The notes: generated by a model not told the origin, from the sequence alone. 64,000 nucleotides of DNA from CALSMU01 sp965230225 (GCA_965230225.1 CBDDKM010000002.1:248001-312000); one strand, 5' to 3'; positions 26,510-36,284 are shown, counted from the first letter of the stretch. A program made the numbers and translations.

Positions 26510-27412
26510 CTAATTAATAATATCGTTTCTAATCTCTGCTATCTTCTCGGTAATCTCCGTTAAAACTTCATTAGACATGTCTAGAGAAATTTTCGTGCCA
26601 ATTACCATTACACCATCTTCATCAACATTGTTTTCTCCTGGAGTTTTAGATTCTGTAATCTTATCAAACATCCCTTCAAGATCTAACAATTCGTTTCTAA
26701 TATCTTCAATTAAGTCGTTATCAGGGTATGATCCTAACAACCCATTTAAATTTGCAATTGAGTACTTCTGCTCAGCAATTCTTTGTTTCAAATCTGCATT
26801 ATCCGGGCTTAATTTAGCCAACTGTGTTGACAGGTACACTCCTTCTACCCAACCACCAGCAACTATTAAAGCAGAAACGCTCTCGCGATCATCTTCCTTA
26901 AGATAAGTATCCATTCTCCAAAATGTTTCCGAAATGATTACTTGCATAGAATCATCGTCCTCCACGTTATCTTCTATTCTCCCTACGGTATATTCGTCAA
27001 AAATCTGCTCTAACCCTAGTTTTTTACCAAGCTTTTGTGCTGCAGATAGGTACATCATGGTTTCCGTAGTTTGATCGAAAACACTTGCGTAGTTTAAATC
27101 TGCACCAAAAACTCCCATGTTTAATGATTGTTGCGCTAGCGATTGATAATCATCAGCACTTTTAGGATTGTTCGGTAAATGGAATTCATAGCTAGCCCCT
27201 GCATCTCTCAAAATATTGGAAGTTTCCATTGGAGATGGGATATTGAAAAATATGTTTTCAATTTTTTCGGTACGATCTTTTACTTCTTCGTCAACAGTAG
27301 TGGTATCCTGGTGATCGATCACCACTTCTTCCTTTTGCTCTTCACCACCGCAGGAAACTAGTATAGCGGCAACTAAAAAAGAAGAAAGGAGTAATTTTAT
27401 ATTCATGGTCAT
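26510..27412 (-). CDS. Exported lipoprotein, helical, unknown function
   Basis: 300 aa. The lipobox ILVSCGGEE ends the signal peptide (start at 27412 or the in-frame ATG 27406), and an acidic linker follows. The body is helical (SAQKLGKKLGLEQIFDEYTVGRIEDNVEDDDSMQVIISETFWRMDTYLKEDDRESVSALIVAGGWVEGVYLS). The GGWVEGVYLSTQLAK motif recurs in many Bacteroidota hypothetical lipoproteins. It is outer- or inner-membrane anchored and probably works with the downstream 141-aa protein. Confidence 0.72.
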   Translation of the reverse strand: MTMNIKLLLSSFLVAAILVSCGGEEQKEEVVIDHQDTTTVDEEVKDRTEKIENIFFNIPSPMETSNILRDAGASYEFHLPNNPKSADDYQSLAQQSLNMGVFGADLNYASVFDQTTETMMYLSAAQKLGKKLGLEQIFDEYTVGRIEDNVEDDDSMQVIISETFWRMDTYLKEDDRESVSALIVAGGWVEGVYLSTQLAKLSPDNADLKQRIAEQKYSIANLNGLLGSYPDNDLIEDIRNELLDLEGMFDKITESKTPGENNVDEDGVMVIGTKISLDMSNEVLTEITEKIAEIRNDIIN

Positions 27413-27423
27413 AACTTTTGTAT

Positions 27424-27456
27424 CAAATATAAGGTTTTTAGTAATGTCCGGTTCAA
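27424..27456 (-). promoter_or_regulatory. Promoter of the lipoprotein gene (TTG-N22-TATATTTG)
   Basis: On the minus strand TATATTTG (27424-27431) fits TAnnTTTG, with TTG at 27454-27456 upstream. It sits 11 bp before the ATG at 27412, in the gap after polA. Confidence 0.55.
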
Positions 27457-27474
27457 GTATTCTAAACTAGCGGC

Positions 27475-30273
27475 TTAATGAGCTTCTAACCAGTTGTTAG
27501 CAATTCCATATTCTACCTTCAAAGGAACCTTCAGTTTTACAGCGTTCTCCATTTTAGTGGTTACCAAATCGATTACTTCTTCTTGCTCTGTTTTATGTAA
27601 ATCAAACACCAATTCATCGTGCACCTGCAACAACATTTTGGTTTTCAAATCCCTCTTCTTTAACTCATTGTGTACATCAATCATGGCTATTTTAATGATG
27701 TCGGCCGCAGACCCCTGAATTGGTGCGTTAATCGCATTTCGCTCAGCAAATTTTCTCATGGTTGCATTGGCTGAATTGATATCTGCCAAATACCTCCTTC
27801 TTTTCTTAATGGTCTCCACGTACCCATTTTCTTTGGCTTTCTCGATACTATTATCCATAAAGCTTTTAATTCCAGGGTACTTACCAAAATAACTTTCGAT
27901 GATCTCTTTGGCTTCTCCTCTCTTTATGTTTAATCGCTGAGCTAATCCAAAGGTCCCCATTCCGTAAGCAAGTCCAAAGTTTACCATCTTGGCCTTACTC
28001 CTCATTTCTCGGGTTACCTCATCCATGCTTACATCAAATACTTTAGAGGCTGTGGCTGAATGAATATCGTGTCCATCCACAAAGTCCTGGATCATTCCTG
28101 CATCCTCACTCATGGCGGCTATAATTCTTAGCTCTATTTGAGAGTAATCTGCCGCTAGAAGGGTAAATTCATCATTTCGAGGAATAAATGCTCTTCTAAT
28201 CTCTCTACCCATTGCTGTTCGAATTGGAATATTCTGAAGATTCGGGTTATTAGAACTTAATCTACCGGTTGCTGCAACCGTTTGCATAAATGTAGTATGA
28301 ATGCGATTGGTTTCAGGGTTAACCAATTTTGGTAAGGCATCAACATAAGTTGACTTCAATTTCTTTTGCTGCCTGTACTCCAGTATTTTCTCAATAATAT
28401 TATGCTTACCGGCTAGATTTAAAAGGGTTTGTTCGTCCGTTTTATACTGACCGGTTTTGGTTTTCTTTGCCTTCTCATCGATTTTCATCACATCGAACAG
28501 TACTTCTCCTAACTGCTTCGGCGAATCCACGTTGAACTCAGTTCCGGCATCCGTTAAAATACCACTATGAAGAGTTTTCATGCTTTCCTCCAGCTCAGAA
28601 GAAAACTTTGATAATGCATCAATATCCAAGTTAATCCCTTCGTGTTCCATGTGCATTAACACATTGCTCAAAGGCATTTCAATATCATGAAACAATTCTT
28701 TAATGTGATCGGCCTCTACCTTATCGGCAAATACTTCTTTCAATTGATTGGTAATATCAGCATCTTCACTGGCGTAATCAGATACTTCAGATGGAGCAAG
28801 ATCTTTCATGCTCTTCTGATTTTTACCCTTTTTGCCAATAAGAGTTTCTATGGAAACAGGGCGATAGTTCAGGAACGTTTCCGAAAGGAAGTCCATGTTG
28901 TGCTTTTGATCCGGCTGGAACAAATAGTGAGCAATCATGGTATCGAATGTCTCCCCTTTTATCTCAACTCCATACCTCAACAATACCGTAGCATCAAACT
29001 TAATGTTGTGAGCCACTTTCTGGATAGATTCACTCTCAAAAACAGGCTTGAATAAAGCTACTCTAGCCATCGCTTTTTCCTTGTCTTCCGGAACCGAAAC
29101 ATAATACGCTTCTCCCTTTTTCCATGAAAAAGACATTCCCAATAATTCTGTTGTTTGTTTATCCAGACTACTGGTTTCCGTATCAAAACAAATGGATTTC
29201 TCCTTTAACATGGAAGCCACCAAATCATTTGCAGCTTCATCAGTTTCTATCAATTGATACTTATGATCCGTATTCTCCAATGTTTTGGCCTCTTCGGCTA
29301 TCACCTCTTCCTCAACTGCAGAGCCTTCCTCAATTGGAGCTCCAAACAGATCCATCTGCCCGTTAGCCGAAACTGGTGCTGCTTTCTGAATGGTAATTTC
29401 CTCGCCAAGAATTCTCTTTGCTAAAGCTCTAAACTCCAGCTCCGAAAACAATTCTCTAATTTGATCTTTATCTGGGTCTTCCTTGATGAACAATCCTTCA
29501 TCAAAATCCACTGGTGCATCCAATAAAATGGTCGCCAGTTTTTTTGAAAGTAATCCCTGTTCAGCAAAGTTGATCACGTTTTCCTTTTGCTTTCCTTTTA
29601 ACTCATGGGCATGCTCAATTAATCCTTCTACACTTCCGTATTGCTTGATTAACTTCTTGGAAGTCTTTTCTCCAATTCCCGGTATCCCCGGAATGTTATC
29701 TGCTGCATCTCCCCACAGTCCTAAAATATCAATTACCTGTAGTGGGTGTTCCACCTCAAATTTCTCACACACTTCTTCCACTCCCCAAATCTCACGTGGT
29801 TTTCCACTTCTACCTGGGCGATACATAAAAATGTTTTCAGAAACCAACTGACCAAAATCCTTATCAGGGGTCATCATATAGGTAATGTATCCTTCCTTCT
29901 CTGCTTGTTTAGCCAGGGTTCCTATCACATCATCTGCCTCGTATCCCTCTGCTTGCAGAGTTGGAATATTCAAAGCTTCACAAAGTCTTTTGATGTACGG
30001 AATTGCAATTCGGATATCCTCCGGCATCTCTTCTCTATGTGCTTTGTACTCTACATATTCCTCGTTCCTTACACTTCCGCCCGGTGCATCAAACACCATG
30101 GCAATGTGAGTGGGTTTTTCTTTCTGGAGAACATCCAAAATAGTCATGGCCACTCCAAAAATGGCGGAGGTGTTCATTCCTTTAGAATTAATACGAGGTG
30201 TACGAATAAATGCAAAGTGCGATCGGTAAATCAATGCAAATGCATCCAATAAAAAGAGTTTCTTTTTTTCCAT
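27475..30273 (-). CDS. polA: DNA polymerase I
   Basis: 932 aa with all three domains. The 5' nuclease (residues 1-~290) has LLDAFALIYRSHFAF, MVFDAPGGSVR and GDAADNIPGIPGIGEKTSKKLI. The 3'-5' exonuclease (~340-520) keeps its Exo I motif CFDTETSSLD, so proofreading is probably active. The polymerase (~530-932) has LLAADYSQIELRIIAAMSED, the O-helix RSKAKMVNFGLAYGMG and QVHDELVFD. It fills gaps in repair and removes Okazaki primers. The gene is preceded by the M28 peptidase gene 37 bp upstream on the same strand. Confidence 0.97.
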   Translation of the reverse strand: MEKKKLFLLDAFALIYRSHFAFIRTPRINSKGMNTSAIFGVAMTILDVLQKEKPTHIAMVFDAPGGSVRNEEYVEYKAHREEMPEDIRIAIPYIKRLCEALNIPTLQAEGYEADDVIGTLAKQAEKEGYITYMMTPDKDFGQLVSENIFMYRPGRSGKPREIWGVEEVCEKFEVEHPLQVIDILGLWGDAADNIPGIPGIGEKTSKKLIKQYGSVEGLIEHAHELKGKQKENVINFAEQGLLSKKLATILLDAPVDFDEGLFIKEDPDKDQIRELFSELEFRALAKRILGEEITIQKAAPVSANGQMDLFGAPIEEGSAVEEEVIAEEAKTLENTDHKYQLIETDEAANDLVASMLKEKSICFDTETSSLDKQTTELLGMSFSWKKGEAYYVSVPEDKEKAMARVALFKPVFESESIQKVAHNIKFDATVLLRYGVEIKGETFDTMIAHYLFQPDQKHNMDFLSETFLNYRPVSIETLIGKKGKNQKSMKDLAPSEVSDYASEDADITNQLKEVFADKVEADHIKELFHDIEMPLSNVLMHMEHEGINLDIDALSKFSSELEESMKTLHSGILTDAGTEFNVDSPKQLGEVLFDVMKIDEKAKKTKTGQYKTDEQTLLNLAGKHNIIEKILEYRQQKKLKSTYVDALPKLVNPETNRIHTTFMQTVAATGRLSSNNPNLQNIPIRTAMGREIRRAFIPRNDEFTLLAADYSQIELRIIAAMSEDAGMIQDFVDGHDIHSATASKVFDVSMDEVTREMRSKAKMVNFGLAYGMGTFGLAQRLNIKRGEAKEIIESYFGKYPGIKSFMDNSIEKAKENGYVETIKKRRRYLADINSANATMRKFAERNAINAPIQGSAADIIKIAMIDVHNELKKRDLKTKMLLQVHDELVFDLHKTEQEEVIDLVTTKMENAVKLKVPLKVEYGIANNWLEAH

Positions 30274-30310
30274 AATATCTATAACCTGCTAAACGGCAGG
30301 CTTGAGTGAA

Positions 30311-31339
30311 TTATAATTGCTTATAAACAACATACAACACGGTTTGCCCAACTGCTTTTAAAGTTTCGGCATCTATAATATCCATGTTATCTTTATGTGT
30401 GTGATGAAAATGACCAAAATCAAAATTTGCATGTCCTGCATTACTACTTGGCCCATAGTGAACAATATCTAAAGTTGGTATACCTGCTATTTGGTTCACA
30501 TAAGTATGATCATCTGTAATTCCAGGAGCAAGCTTCTTTACAAAGTATTTTCCATACCCCAGATTTTCTGCTACTTTCCAAATGGTATTTACTTGCTGTG
30601 GAGCATATTTCATAGAGTAACCCTCCTTATAAAATACTGCATCCTTGGCACCTACCATATCCATTAAAATCCCATATCGTGGGTTGTATCCTTTTATTGG
30701 TTGGTTTCTAGACCAGTACTGAGATCCTAAACACCAGGTATCTGCAGTAGAAGCAATGTCCAACATCCCTCCCACAGAAACACTTCCGTAATCTTCCGTA
30801 TCAAACAGAATAATGTCTACACCTGTTTTAGGGTCGCTTAAGCTGATTTGTCTTGCTATTTCCAATAATACCCCCACTTCGCTGGCTCCATCGTTGGCTC
30901 CCAAAATTGGTTTGGTTTGTCGTTCTGTATCCCTATCGGCATAAGGCCTGGTATCCCAGTGCCCGCACAACATAATTCGATTGGTCATTTCCGGGTTATA
31001 CTGAGCAATGATGTTTTGAATGTTTAGCATTTTTCCCATCCAGGCTTTTGCTTGCCCTTCTTGTACCATCACCTCAAATCCATAACCTTCCAGCTTACTC
31101 ACTAACCATTTCCCACAACTATCGTGCTGAGGAGTATTGGGAACTCTAGGCCCAAAATCTACCTGTTTTTGAACAAATGCATAAGCAGAATCCTTATTGA
31201 AATCCGGAACTGCTACAGTTGGTTCTTCCACATGTTCCTTTTCCCCTTTATTAGGATCTGTAGTTACATTGGGTTCTTCTTCCGGCCCACATCCAATTAG
31301 CAGCATGGAACACATTACTATTCCTATGGTTTTTCTCAT
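30311..31339 (-). CDS. M28-family lipoprotein, glutaminyl-peptide cyclotransferase-like
   Basis: 342 aa. The lipobox LLIGCGPEEE marks a lipoprotein. The M28 zinc fold follows: CGHWDTRPYADRD, GANDGASEVGVLLEIARQI, DIILFDTEDYG and a terminal HFHHTHKDNMDIID. WCLGSQYW after the acidic motif and GITDDHTYVNQIAGIP point to the glutaminyl cyclase branch rather than a general aminopeptidase. It would convert N-terminal Gln to pyroglutamate on exported proteins, a modification common in Bacteroidota after signal-peptidase cleavage. It lies just upstream of polA. Confidence 0.87.
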   Translation of the reverse strand: MRKTIGIVMCSMLLIGCGPEEEPNVTTDPNKGEKEHVEEPTVAVPDFNKDSAYAFVQKQVDFGPRVPNTPQHDSCGKWLVSKLEGYGFEVMVQEGQAKAWMGKMLNIQNIIAQYNPEMTNRIMLCGHWDTRPYADRDTERQTKPILGANDGASEVGVLLEIARQISLSDPKTGVDIILFDTEDYGSVSVGGMLDIASTADTWCLGSQYWSRNQPIKGYNPRYGILMDMVGAKDAVFYKEGYSMKYAPQQVNTIWKVAENLGYGKYFVKKLAPGITDDHTYVNQIAGIPTLDIVHYGPSSNAGHANFDFGHFHHTHKDNMDIIDAETLKAVGQTVLYVVYKQL

Positions 31340-31420
31340 TATATCCAGGTTTTTCTATTGTATAAGTACAATAAAACCAAAAATAAAAAAGGTTCAACAG
31401 AATGGGGTACGTTTTGATAC

Positions 31421-32317
31421 TTATTTTCGATTGATCACCAAAACACCAACAATCAAAGTAAGCATTCCCAGTAACTGAATGGGTGAAACTTCTTCTCCAT
31501 AGAAAATGCCAAGCAATATAGCCACTACCGGTATAAAATAAGTTACAGAAGAGGCAAATACAGCGGAGCTCAATTTGATCATATTATTGAACATCAATAC
31601 TGCCAGAGCTGTACCCAAAACCGCTAAAACCGCTACAGCACCAACTCCTTCGTAAATGTTTGGTTGTGTACTTAGTCGGGTAAAGAAATCTGTAAACGCC
31701 AGATAAATCATACAGAAAGGACCAACAAAGGCAAATGAAATGGTGGTAATGGCTTTAGAATCCACCTCTCCCAACTTGTATTTAATTACATTAAGACTCG
31801 TAGCATAACACATGGTAGCAGCTACAACCATCAACAATGCCGGAACATCCTCCTTCGAAAACTGCACTCCAAAAAGCTTGTTGTATACAATTAAAACGGC
31901 TCCACCTACCCCTATGGTAATCCCAATTATATGATTGGTTTTAATTTTAAATTTAAAGATAATGGCAGCTATCAGTATGGTGAATAAAGGAACCAGGGAA
32001 TTCAACATCCCGGTAATGGAGCTGTTTAACCTCGACTCAGCATAAGCAAACAAAAAGGCTGGTAATCCATTTCCGAATACACCAGACATGATTAGGAAAA
32101 TGATGTGCTTACGCTTAACCAACTTAATGGATTTTATTAGAAACGGAGTTAGAGCCAGAAAGGCAAAGCTCATTCTTAATGCCCCCAACTGTTCTGCGGG
32201 TAATCGCTGATTTCCATCACGATCTTCCAGAGCAATTTTAATCAACAAATAGGAAGCTCCCCAAATAATGGACAGGACAACTAAATAAATCCACGCTTTG
32301 ACTTTTTCCTTTTTCAC
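31421..32317 (-). CDS. DMT-superfamily (EamA) transporter
   Basis: 298 aa with ten hydrophobic helices arranged as two EamA repeats; both halves have the hallmark membrane pattern (LVVLSIIWGASYLLIKIAL; VFASSVTYFIPVVAILLGIFYGEEVSPIQLLGMLTLIVGVLVI). DMT carriers export or exchange metabolites such as amino acids; the substrate cannot be read from the sequence. It faces the divergent HMA lipoprotein gene, 122 bp away. Confidence 0.9.
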   Translation of the reverse strand: MKKEKVKAWIYLVVLSIIWGASYLLIKIALEDRDGNQRLPAEQLGALRMSFAFLALTPFLIKSIKLVKRKHIIFLIMSGVFGNGLPAFLFAYAESRLNSSITGMLNSLVPLFTILIAAIIFKFKIKTNHIIGITIGVGGAVLIVYNKLFGVQFSKEDVPALLMVVAATMCYATSLNVIKYKLGEVDSKAITTISFAFVGPFCMIYLAFTDFFTRLSTQPNIYEGVGAVAVLAVLGTALAVLMFNNMIKLSSAVFASSVTYFIPVVAILLGIFYGEEVSPIQLLGMLTLIVGVLVINRK

Positions 32318-32409
32318 GCTGCGAAGGTAGAATTATCCCTTTGATTATGAATAGCAGTTATAAGATTGTTAAAATTATATGACATTCAGACTTTAGAATT
32401 TTTCTTTTG

Positions 32410-32417
32410 TACATTTG
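32410..32417 (+). promoter_or_regulatory. Promoter element TACATTTG
   Basis: TACATTTG matches TAnnTTTG exactly and lies 22 bp before ATG 32440. It overlaps the frame upstream of that ATG, which supports 32440 over an in-frame TTG at 32407. Confidence 0.5.
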
Positions 32418-32439
32418 CTCCCCTCATAAACTTAACACT

Positions 32440-32898
32440 ATGACTATAAGAACTTTACCCCTAATTCTTGCTTTCGGATTGTTATTAACCAATTCATGCG
32501 GCAACTCAGAAAAAAATGATTCTGCATCTACAGAAATCACTACCAACTCCAATTGCAAACTTGCCATTGAGGGTATGATGTGTGAAAAAGGATGTAAATC
32601 TACTATCGAATCCAGAGTTTCCGAAAAAGAAGGTGTTACTGAGTGCAAAGTGGACTACGAGGCAAAAACTGCTTCAATCGATTACGATAATTCCGTTACC
32701 TCTTGCGATGATATTATCGAAACCATTAATACCATGGTGGATGGTCAGTACAAGGCTACATTAATTGAGAAGAAAAACGTAACTCCAGATGCAGCTAACG
32801 ATGATATGGAGCAATCTGGAGCTGATGACGAAATGAGTGTTTCTAATTATGACTTAGACTTACCAAGTTTAACTGATGCATTTACCAACTTGATTTAA
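32440..32898 (+). CDS. HMA-domain metal-binding lipoprotein
   Basis: 152 aa from ATG 32440. Lipobox LTNSCGNSE, then a heavy-metal-associated fold: CKLAIEGMMCEKGCKSTIESRVSEKEGVTECKVDYEAKTASIDYD. The usual GMTCxxC is here GMMCEKGC (Cys-x3-Cys), a Bacteroidota variant. It could bind Cu+ or another soft metal at the envelope. The C-terminal third is acidic and unstructured. A strong bidirectional terminator follows, shared with the convergent binding-protein gene. Confidence 0.8.
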   Translation: MTIRTLPLILAFGLLLTNSCGNSEKNDSASTEITTNSNCKLAIEGMMCEKGCKSTIESRVSEKEGVTECKVDYEAKTASIDYDNSVTSCDDIIETINTMVDGQYKATLIEKKNVTPDAANDDMEQSGADDEMSVSNYDLDLPSLTDAFTNLI

Positions 32899-32914
32899 AA
32901 ATACTTTACTCCAT

Positions 32915-32949
32915 AAAAAAAGGCTCTGACATAAATCAGAGCCTTTTTT
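32915..32949. terminator. Bidirectional terminator
   Basis: AGGCTCTGA (32921-32929) pairs with TCAGAGCCT (32936-32944) around CATAAA, flanked by A6 and T6. It serves both the HMA gene (plus) and the substrate-binding protein (minus). Confidence 0.85.
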
Positions 32950-32967
32950 GTTTATAGTGCTGTTCTA

Positions 32968-34758
32968 TTAATCTTCAACTGGTGCTGACTCTCCGCTTTC
33001 TATCTTAGCAGCTGTAGCTTCTACCTCTTCCTGAGTCATCTCCTTAATGTACACTTTAGAGAAATCCATGTACTCCATAGCATTGTAGTAGAAGTTTCTT
33101 ACTTCTGAGTGATACAGTGTATAGTTCTCCTGATACCAAAGAATCATTAATGGAGAATCTTCCATCATAATTCTTTCTGCCTCAGCAAACAAATTATAGC
33201 GTTCTGTTTGGTTAGCTGTTTTTCTTCCCTGTAAGTACAGAGAATCAAAAGCAGCGCTTGTATATCTCATCGTGTTAGGGTGAGAAGGCTCATCCATAGA
33301 TTCAGGAACCTCTCCTCCGTAGCAAATGCTCAAGAAAGACTCAGGCGATGGGTAATCAGCTACCCATGCAGAACGGAACATTTCAGATTTACCATACTTA
33401 GAGTGTTCAACCTTATCCGCAAAGCTTACTGTTTCAACGTTAATGTTAATACCTAATGTATTCGAAAGTTGACGTTGAATCTCGCTAGCCACTAATTTGT
33501 GAACGTTACCTCCTCGGTTAACCTCTAAACGAATGGATGGGAAGTTCTTTCCTTCAGGATACCCTGCTTCAGCCAATAATTGACGAGCCAATTCCGGGTT
33601 ATATTCATACCCTTGAATTTTGTTGTAATCGTATCCTTTGAAACTTCTAATTTTAGGAGTGATCCCTTTATTTCCAACTGTTCCTTGTCCGTTTAATACG
33701 TTGTTCAACAACTTCTCTCTGTTAATTGCATAGTTAAATGCCTGACGAACCTTTATGTTGTTGAATGGCTCCATTCTTACGTTAAACTCATAATACTGAG
33801 TAGACATTTCCGGCTCTCTAACCAAAATTGTTTTTGGAGGCTTATTCTTAAAGTTCGCAATATTCTCAGCTACTACCTCAGCAATTCTGGAAGTTGGTAA
33901 TCCGTGAAGAACAGATAAATCTTTTGTTCTAAACATTTCTAACTCCGCTTCTTTAGTAGGCACATAGTGGAAATTAACACTGTCTAAATAAGGCAATCTG
34001 TTTCCTTCCTCATCTACCATGTAGTAGTTTGGGTTATACGCTAAGTACAAGTTCTCATCAGTATCTTTTTCTTTGATATAAACAAAAGCACCTGCACCAA
34101 CGGTAACAGCTTTACCATATTTATCGAATCCTTCTTTAGGAAGTACTACAGAGTTTGGAAGTGCTAAAGCATAAATAAATGATGACTGAGGTTCGATCAC
34201 TGTAATTTCAAGTGTGTGATCATCAATTACTTTAATTCCTGAAATTTCATCTGCTTTTCCTTCGATATAATCGTTAGCTCCAACAACTTTGTCTTTAAAC
34301 AAGTGAAGTACCTGACTGTACTCTGGGTTCATTAGTAACTCGAAAGAAAATTTAAAATCTCCTGCCGTTACCTTTCTTCCTTTTCCATCAGCGAAGCAAG
34401 GATCGTCATGAAAAAATACGTTATCTCTTAATTCAAAAGTGTAAATGGTTTGATCATCGCTAATTTTCCAGTCTTTGGCAATGGCTGGTAAGATGGATAA
34501 ATCTTTTGAATCAAATTTTAATAACCCATCATGGATTTGAGAAATTATTTTAGACGAAAATGCATCAACCACATCCGGCGGAAACAAACTCACATATCGA
34601 TCATTATCAGATATTTTTAGGGTATTTCCATAAACAACGGTAGAACCTTTCGCTACCCTCTCATGATTTCCATCAGCCTCATTACCAGCAGCTTCCTCCG
34701 AACCTCCGCAAGAAACTAATGCCAGTGCCAAAATTAAAGCTCCGAAAAATTTAGTCAT
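32968..34758 (-). CDS. Peptide ABC transporter substrate-binding lipoprotein
   Basis: 596 aa. Lipobox ALALVSCGGSEEAAG, then a SBP_bac_5 (DppA/OppA-type) fold: SLFPPDVVDAFSSKIISQIHDGLLKFD, AKDWKISDDQTIYTFELRDNVFFHDD and AFNYAINREKLLNNVLNG. It captures peptides or similar ligands for the ABC importer whose fused ATPase may be the one at 17201-19141. The permeases are not in the window. Confidence 0.92.
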   Translation of the reverse strand: MTKFFGALILALALVSCGGSEEAAGNEADGNHERVAKGSTVVYGNTLKISDNDRYVSLFPPDVVDAFSSKIISQIHDGLLKFDSKDLSILPAIAKDWKISDDQTIYTFELRDNVFFHDDPCFADGKGRKVTAGDFKFSFELLMNPEYSQVLHLFKDKVVGANDYIEGKADEISGIKVIDDHTLEITVIEPQSSFIYALALPNSVVLPKEGFDKYGKAVTVGAGAFVYIKEKDTDENLYLAYNPNYYMVDEEGNRLPYLDSVNFHYVPTKEAELEMFRTKDLSVLHGLPTSRIAEVVAENIANFKNKPPKTILVREPEMSTQYYEFNVRMEPFNNIKVRQAFNYAINREKLLNNVLNGQGTVGNKGITPKIRSFKGYDYNKIQGYEYNPELARQLLAEAGYPEGKNFPSIRLEVNRGGNVHKLVASEIQRQLSNTLGININVETVSFADKVEHSKYGKSEMFRSAWVADYPSPESFLSICYGGEVPESMDEPSHPNTMRYTSAAFDSLYLQGRKTANQTERYNLFAEAERIMMEDSPLMILWYQENYTLYHSEVRNFYYNAMEYMDFSKVYIKEMTQEEVEATAAKIESGESAPVED

Positions 34759-35011
34759 AATAAATTTGTGTTTATAATCGAAATTATACTTCTAGATACA
34801 ACTTACAAGGATACGTACTTAAATTAATATAACAAAAGAATAATTTAACTCTCTATATTTTTATCTCATTTATCTAAAAAAAAAGATAATTAATCGTAAT
34901 TTTGGCTGGTGTAAAACGAGCAAAAAAGAGTTATTTTATTTTGATTTTTGTAAAATAGCTTTTATTATTGCGCTTTCAAAGTAAGAATGTTTACTAGGTT
35001 AATTGTAGATA

Positions 35012-35809
35012 ATGAATAGATTATTACTTATAGGACTTTTCTTGTTATCCGTTGTAGCCAACGCGCAGAACAACGAAACAAGTATTATACATGAAGGGCA
35101 CTACCAGGGGAAGAACCTTTATGTTCAAAATCCATTTGCCGGATCCGGAGTTGGATTTTGTGTAATTAAAGTTACTGTGAATGGCGATGTTACTACCGAT
35201 CAGATTAGTTCTAGTGCATTCGAAATTGACTTTACTAACCTTAACTTAAGTGTTGGGGACCCTGTAACGGTTAAGATTTTTCACAAGTTGGATTGTCTTC
35301 CAAAAGTATTGAACCCTGAGGTATTACGTCCTAGAAGTACTTTCGAAACAGTTAGTATCAATGTTGACGATAGTAAAATCCTTAAGTGGAAAACAACTGG
35401 TGAGCAAGGAAAACTGACTTACATTGTTGAGCAATACAGATGGAACAAATGGATCAAAGTTGGAGAAGTTGACGGTGTAGGTACCGCTGGTGAGAACAAC
35501 TACGAGTTTACCATTACTCCACACTCGGGAGAAAACAAATTCAGAGTTAAACAAGTGGATTACACTGGTAGACCAAGAATTTCTCCTAACACTAAATATA
35601 TCGACTCTAGTATTCCTGAAGTGGAAATCTTATCTGATAAGAGTAAGACCCTGGAATTCTCTGGAGAGACATTATTTGAAATCTTCGATACCTTTGGAAA
35701 CTTAGTTAAGAAAGGATTCGGACAAAACATTAACGTTGACAACCTTAAGAAAGGATTATACTACGTTAACTTCGATGCCACTACCGGACAGGTATGGAAC
35801 AAAAAATAA
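35012..35809 (+). CDS. Secreted protein, probable T9SS cargo
   Basis: 265 aa with signal peptide LLLIGLFLLSVVANAQ. The middle resembles the beta-rich region common before sorting domains (ILKWKTTGEQGKLTYIVEQYRWNKWIKVGEVDGVGTAGENNYEFTI ... FRVKQVDYTGRPRISP). The C-terminus (FDTFGNLVKKGFGQNINVDNLKKGLYYVNFD) is like a type A sorting domain but lacks the YPNP motif. Function is unknown. An upstream AT-rich stretch of ~250 bp holds no other gene, and a UUCG-loop terminator follows. Confidence 0.75.
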   Translation: MNRLLLIGLFLLSVVANAQNNETSIIHEGHYQGKNLYVQNPFAGSGVGFCVIKVTVNGDVTTDQISSSAFEIDFTNLNLSVGDPVTVKIFHKLDCLPKVLNPEVLRPRSTFETVSINVDDSKILKWKTTGEQGKLTYIVEQYRWNKWIKVGEVDGVGTAGENNYEFTITPHSGENKFRVKQVDYTGRPRISPNTKYIDSSIPEVEILSDKSKTLEFSGETLFEIFDTFGNLVKKGFGQNINVDNLKKGLYYVNFDATTGQVWNKK

Positions 35810-35830
35810 AAAACACATTCTAATTATATC

Positions 35831-35865
35831 AAAATCCTTTCAGTTCGCTGAAGGGATTTTTTTTT
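35831..35865 (+). terminator. Rho-independent terminator with UUCG loop
   Basis: AATCCTTTCAG-TTCG-CTGAAGGGATT forms an 11-bp stem (one G-U pair) capped by a stable TTCG tetraloop and followed by T9. It precedes the epimerase start by only ~15 bp. Confidence 0.85.
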
Positions 35866-35876
35866 GCCAAACACAC

Positions 35877-36278
35877 ATGAAAAAGATTGAACACTTAGGA
35901 ATTGCGGTTAAAGATTTACAAGCTGGTAACGAACTTTACACTAAGCTACTTGGCGTTGAACCATACAAAATGGAAGAAGTAGAATCTGAGGGAGTGAAGA
36001 CTTCATTCTTTCAAATTGGCGAAAGTAAAATTGAACTACTAGAAGCCTCCAATCCTAATAGCCCAATTGCTAAGTTCATAGAAAAACGTGGAGAAGGTAT
36101 TCACCACATTGCGTTCGAAGTAGAAGATATTGAAGCCGAAATAGAACGATTAAAAGGAGAAGGGATGGTAATGATTCACGAATCACCTAAAGATGGGGCC
36201 GACAATAAAAGAATTGCCTTTTTACATCCAAAAAGCACAGGAGGTGTACTTATCGAATTATGCCAGGATAAAGGCTAA
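35877..36278 (+). CDS. mce: Methylmalonyl-CoA epimerase
   Basis: 133 aa from ATG 35877 (an upstream in-frame extension to 35736 crosses the terminator and is rejected). Glyoxalase/VOC fold with KIEHLGIAVKDLQAGNELYTKLLG, GIHHIAFEVEDIEAEIERLK and GGVLIELCQ, the metal-binding His and Glu pattern of epimerases. It interconverts R- and S-methylmalonyl-CoA in propionate or branched-chain metabolism. The mutase genes are outside the window. Confidence 0.9.
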   Translation: MKKIEHLGIAVKDLQAGNELYTKLLGVEPYKMEEVESEGVKTSFFQIGESKIELLEASNPNSPIAKFIEKRGEGIHHIAFEVEDIEAEIERLKGEGMVMIHESPKDGADNKRIAFLHPKSTGGVLIELCQDKG

Positions 36279-36284
36279 CTCTTT

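Noticed and set aside
30285..30300. CCTGC-N6-GCAGG hairpin between M28 and polA
   Set aside because: Only five base pairs with no U tract; too weak to call a terminator.
32407..32439. TTG start upstream of the HMA lipoprotein
   Set aside because: It overlaps the TACATTTG promoter element; ATG 32440 gives a proper lipoprotein signal peptide.
35736..35876. N-terminal extension of the epimerase frame
   Set aside because: It crosses the 3' end of the previous gene and the UUCG terminator; the VOC fold begins at ATG 35877.
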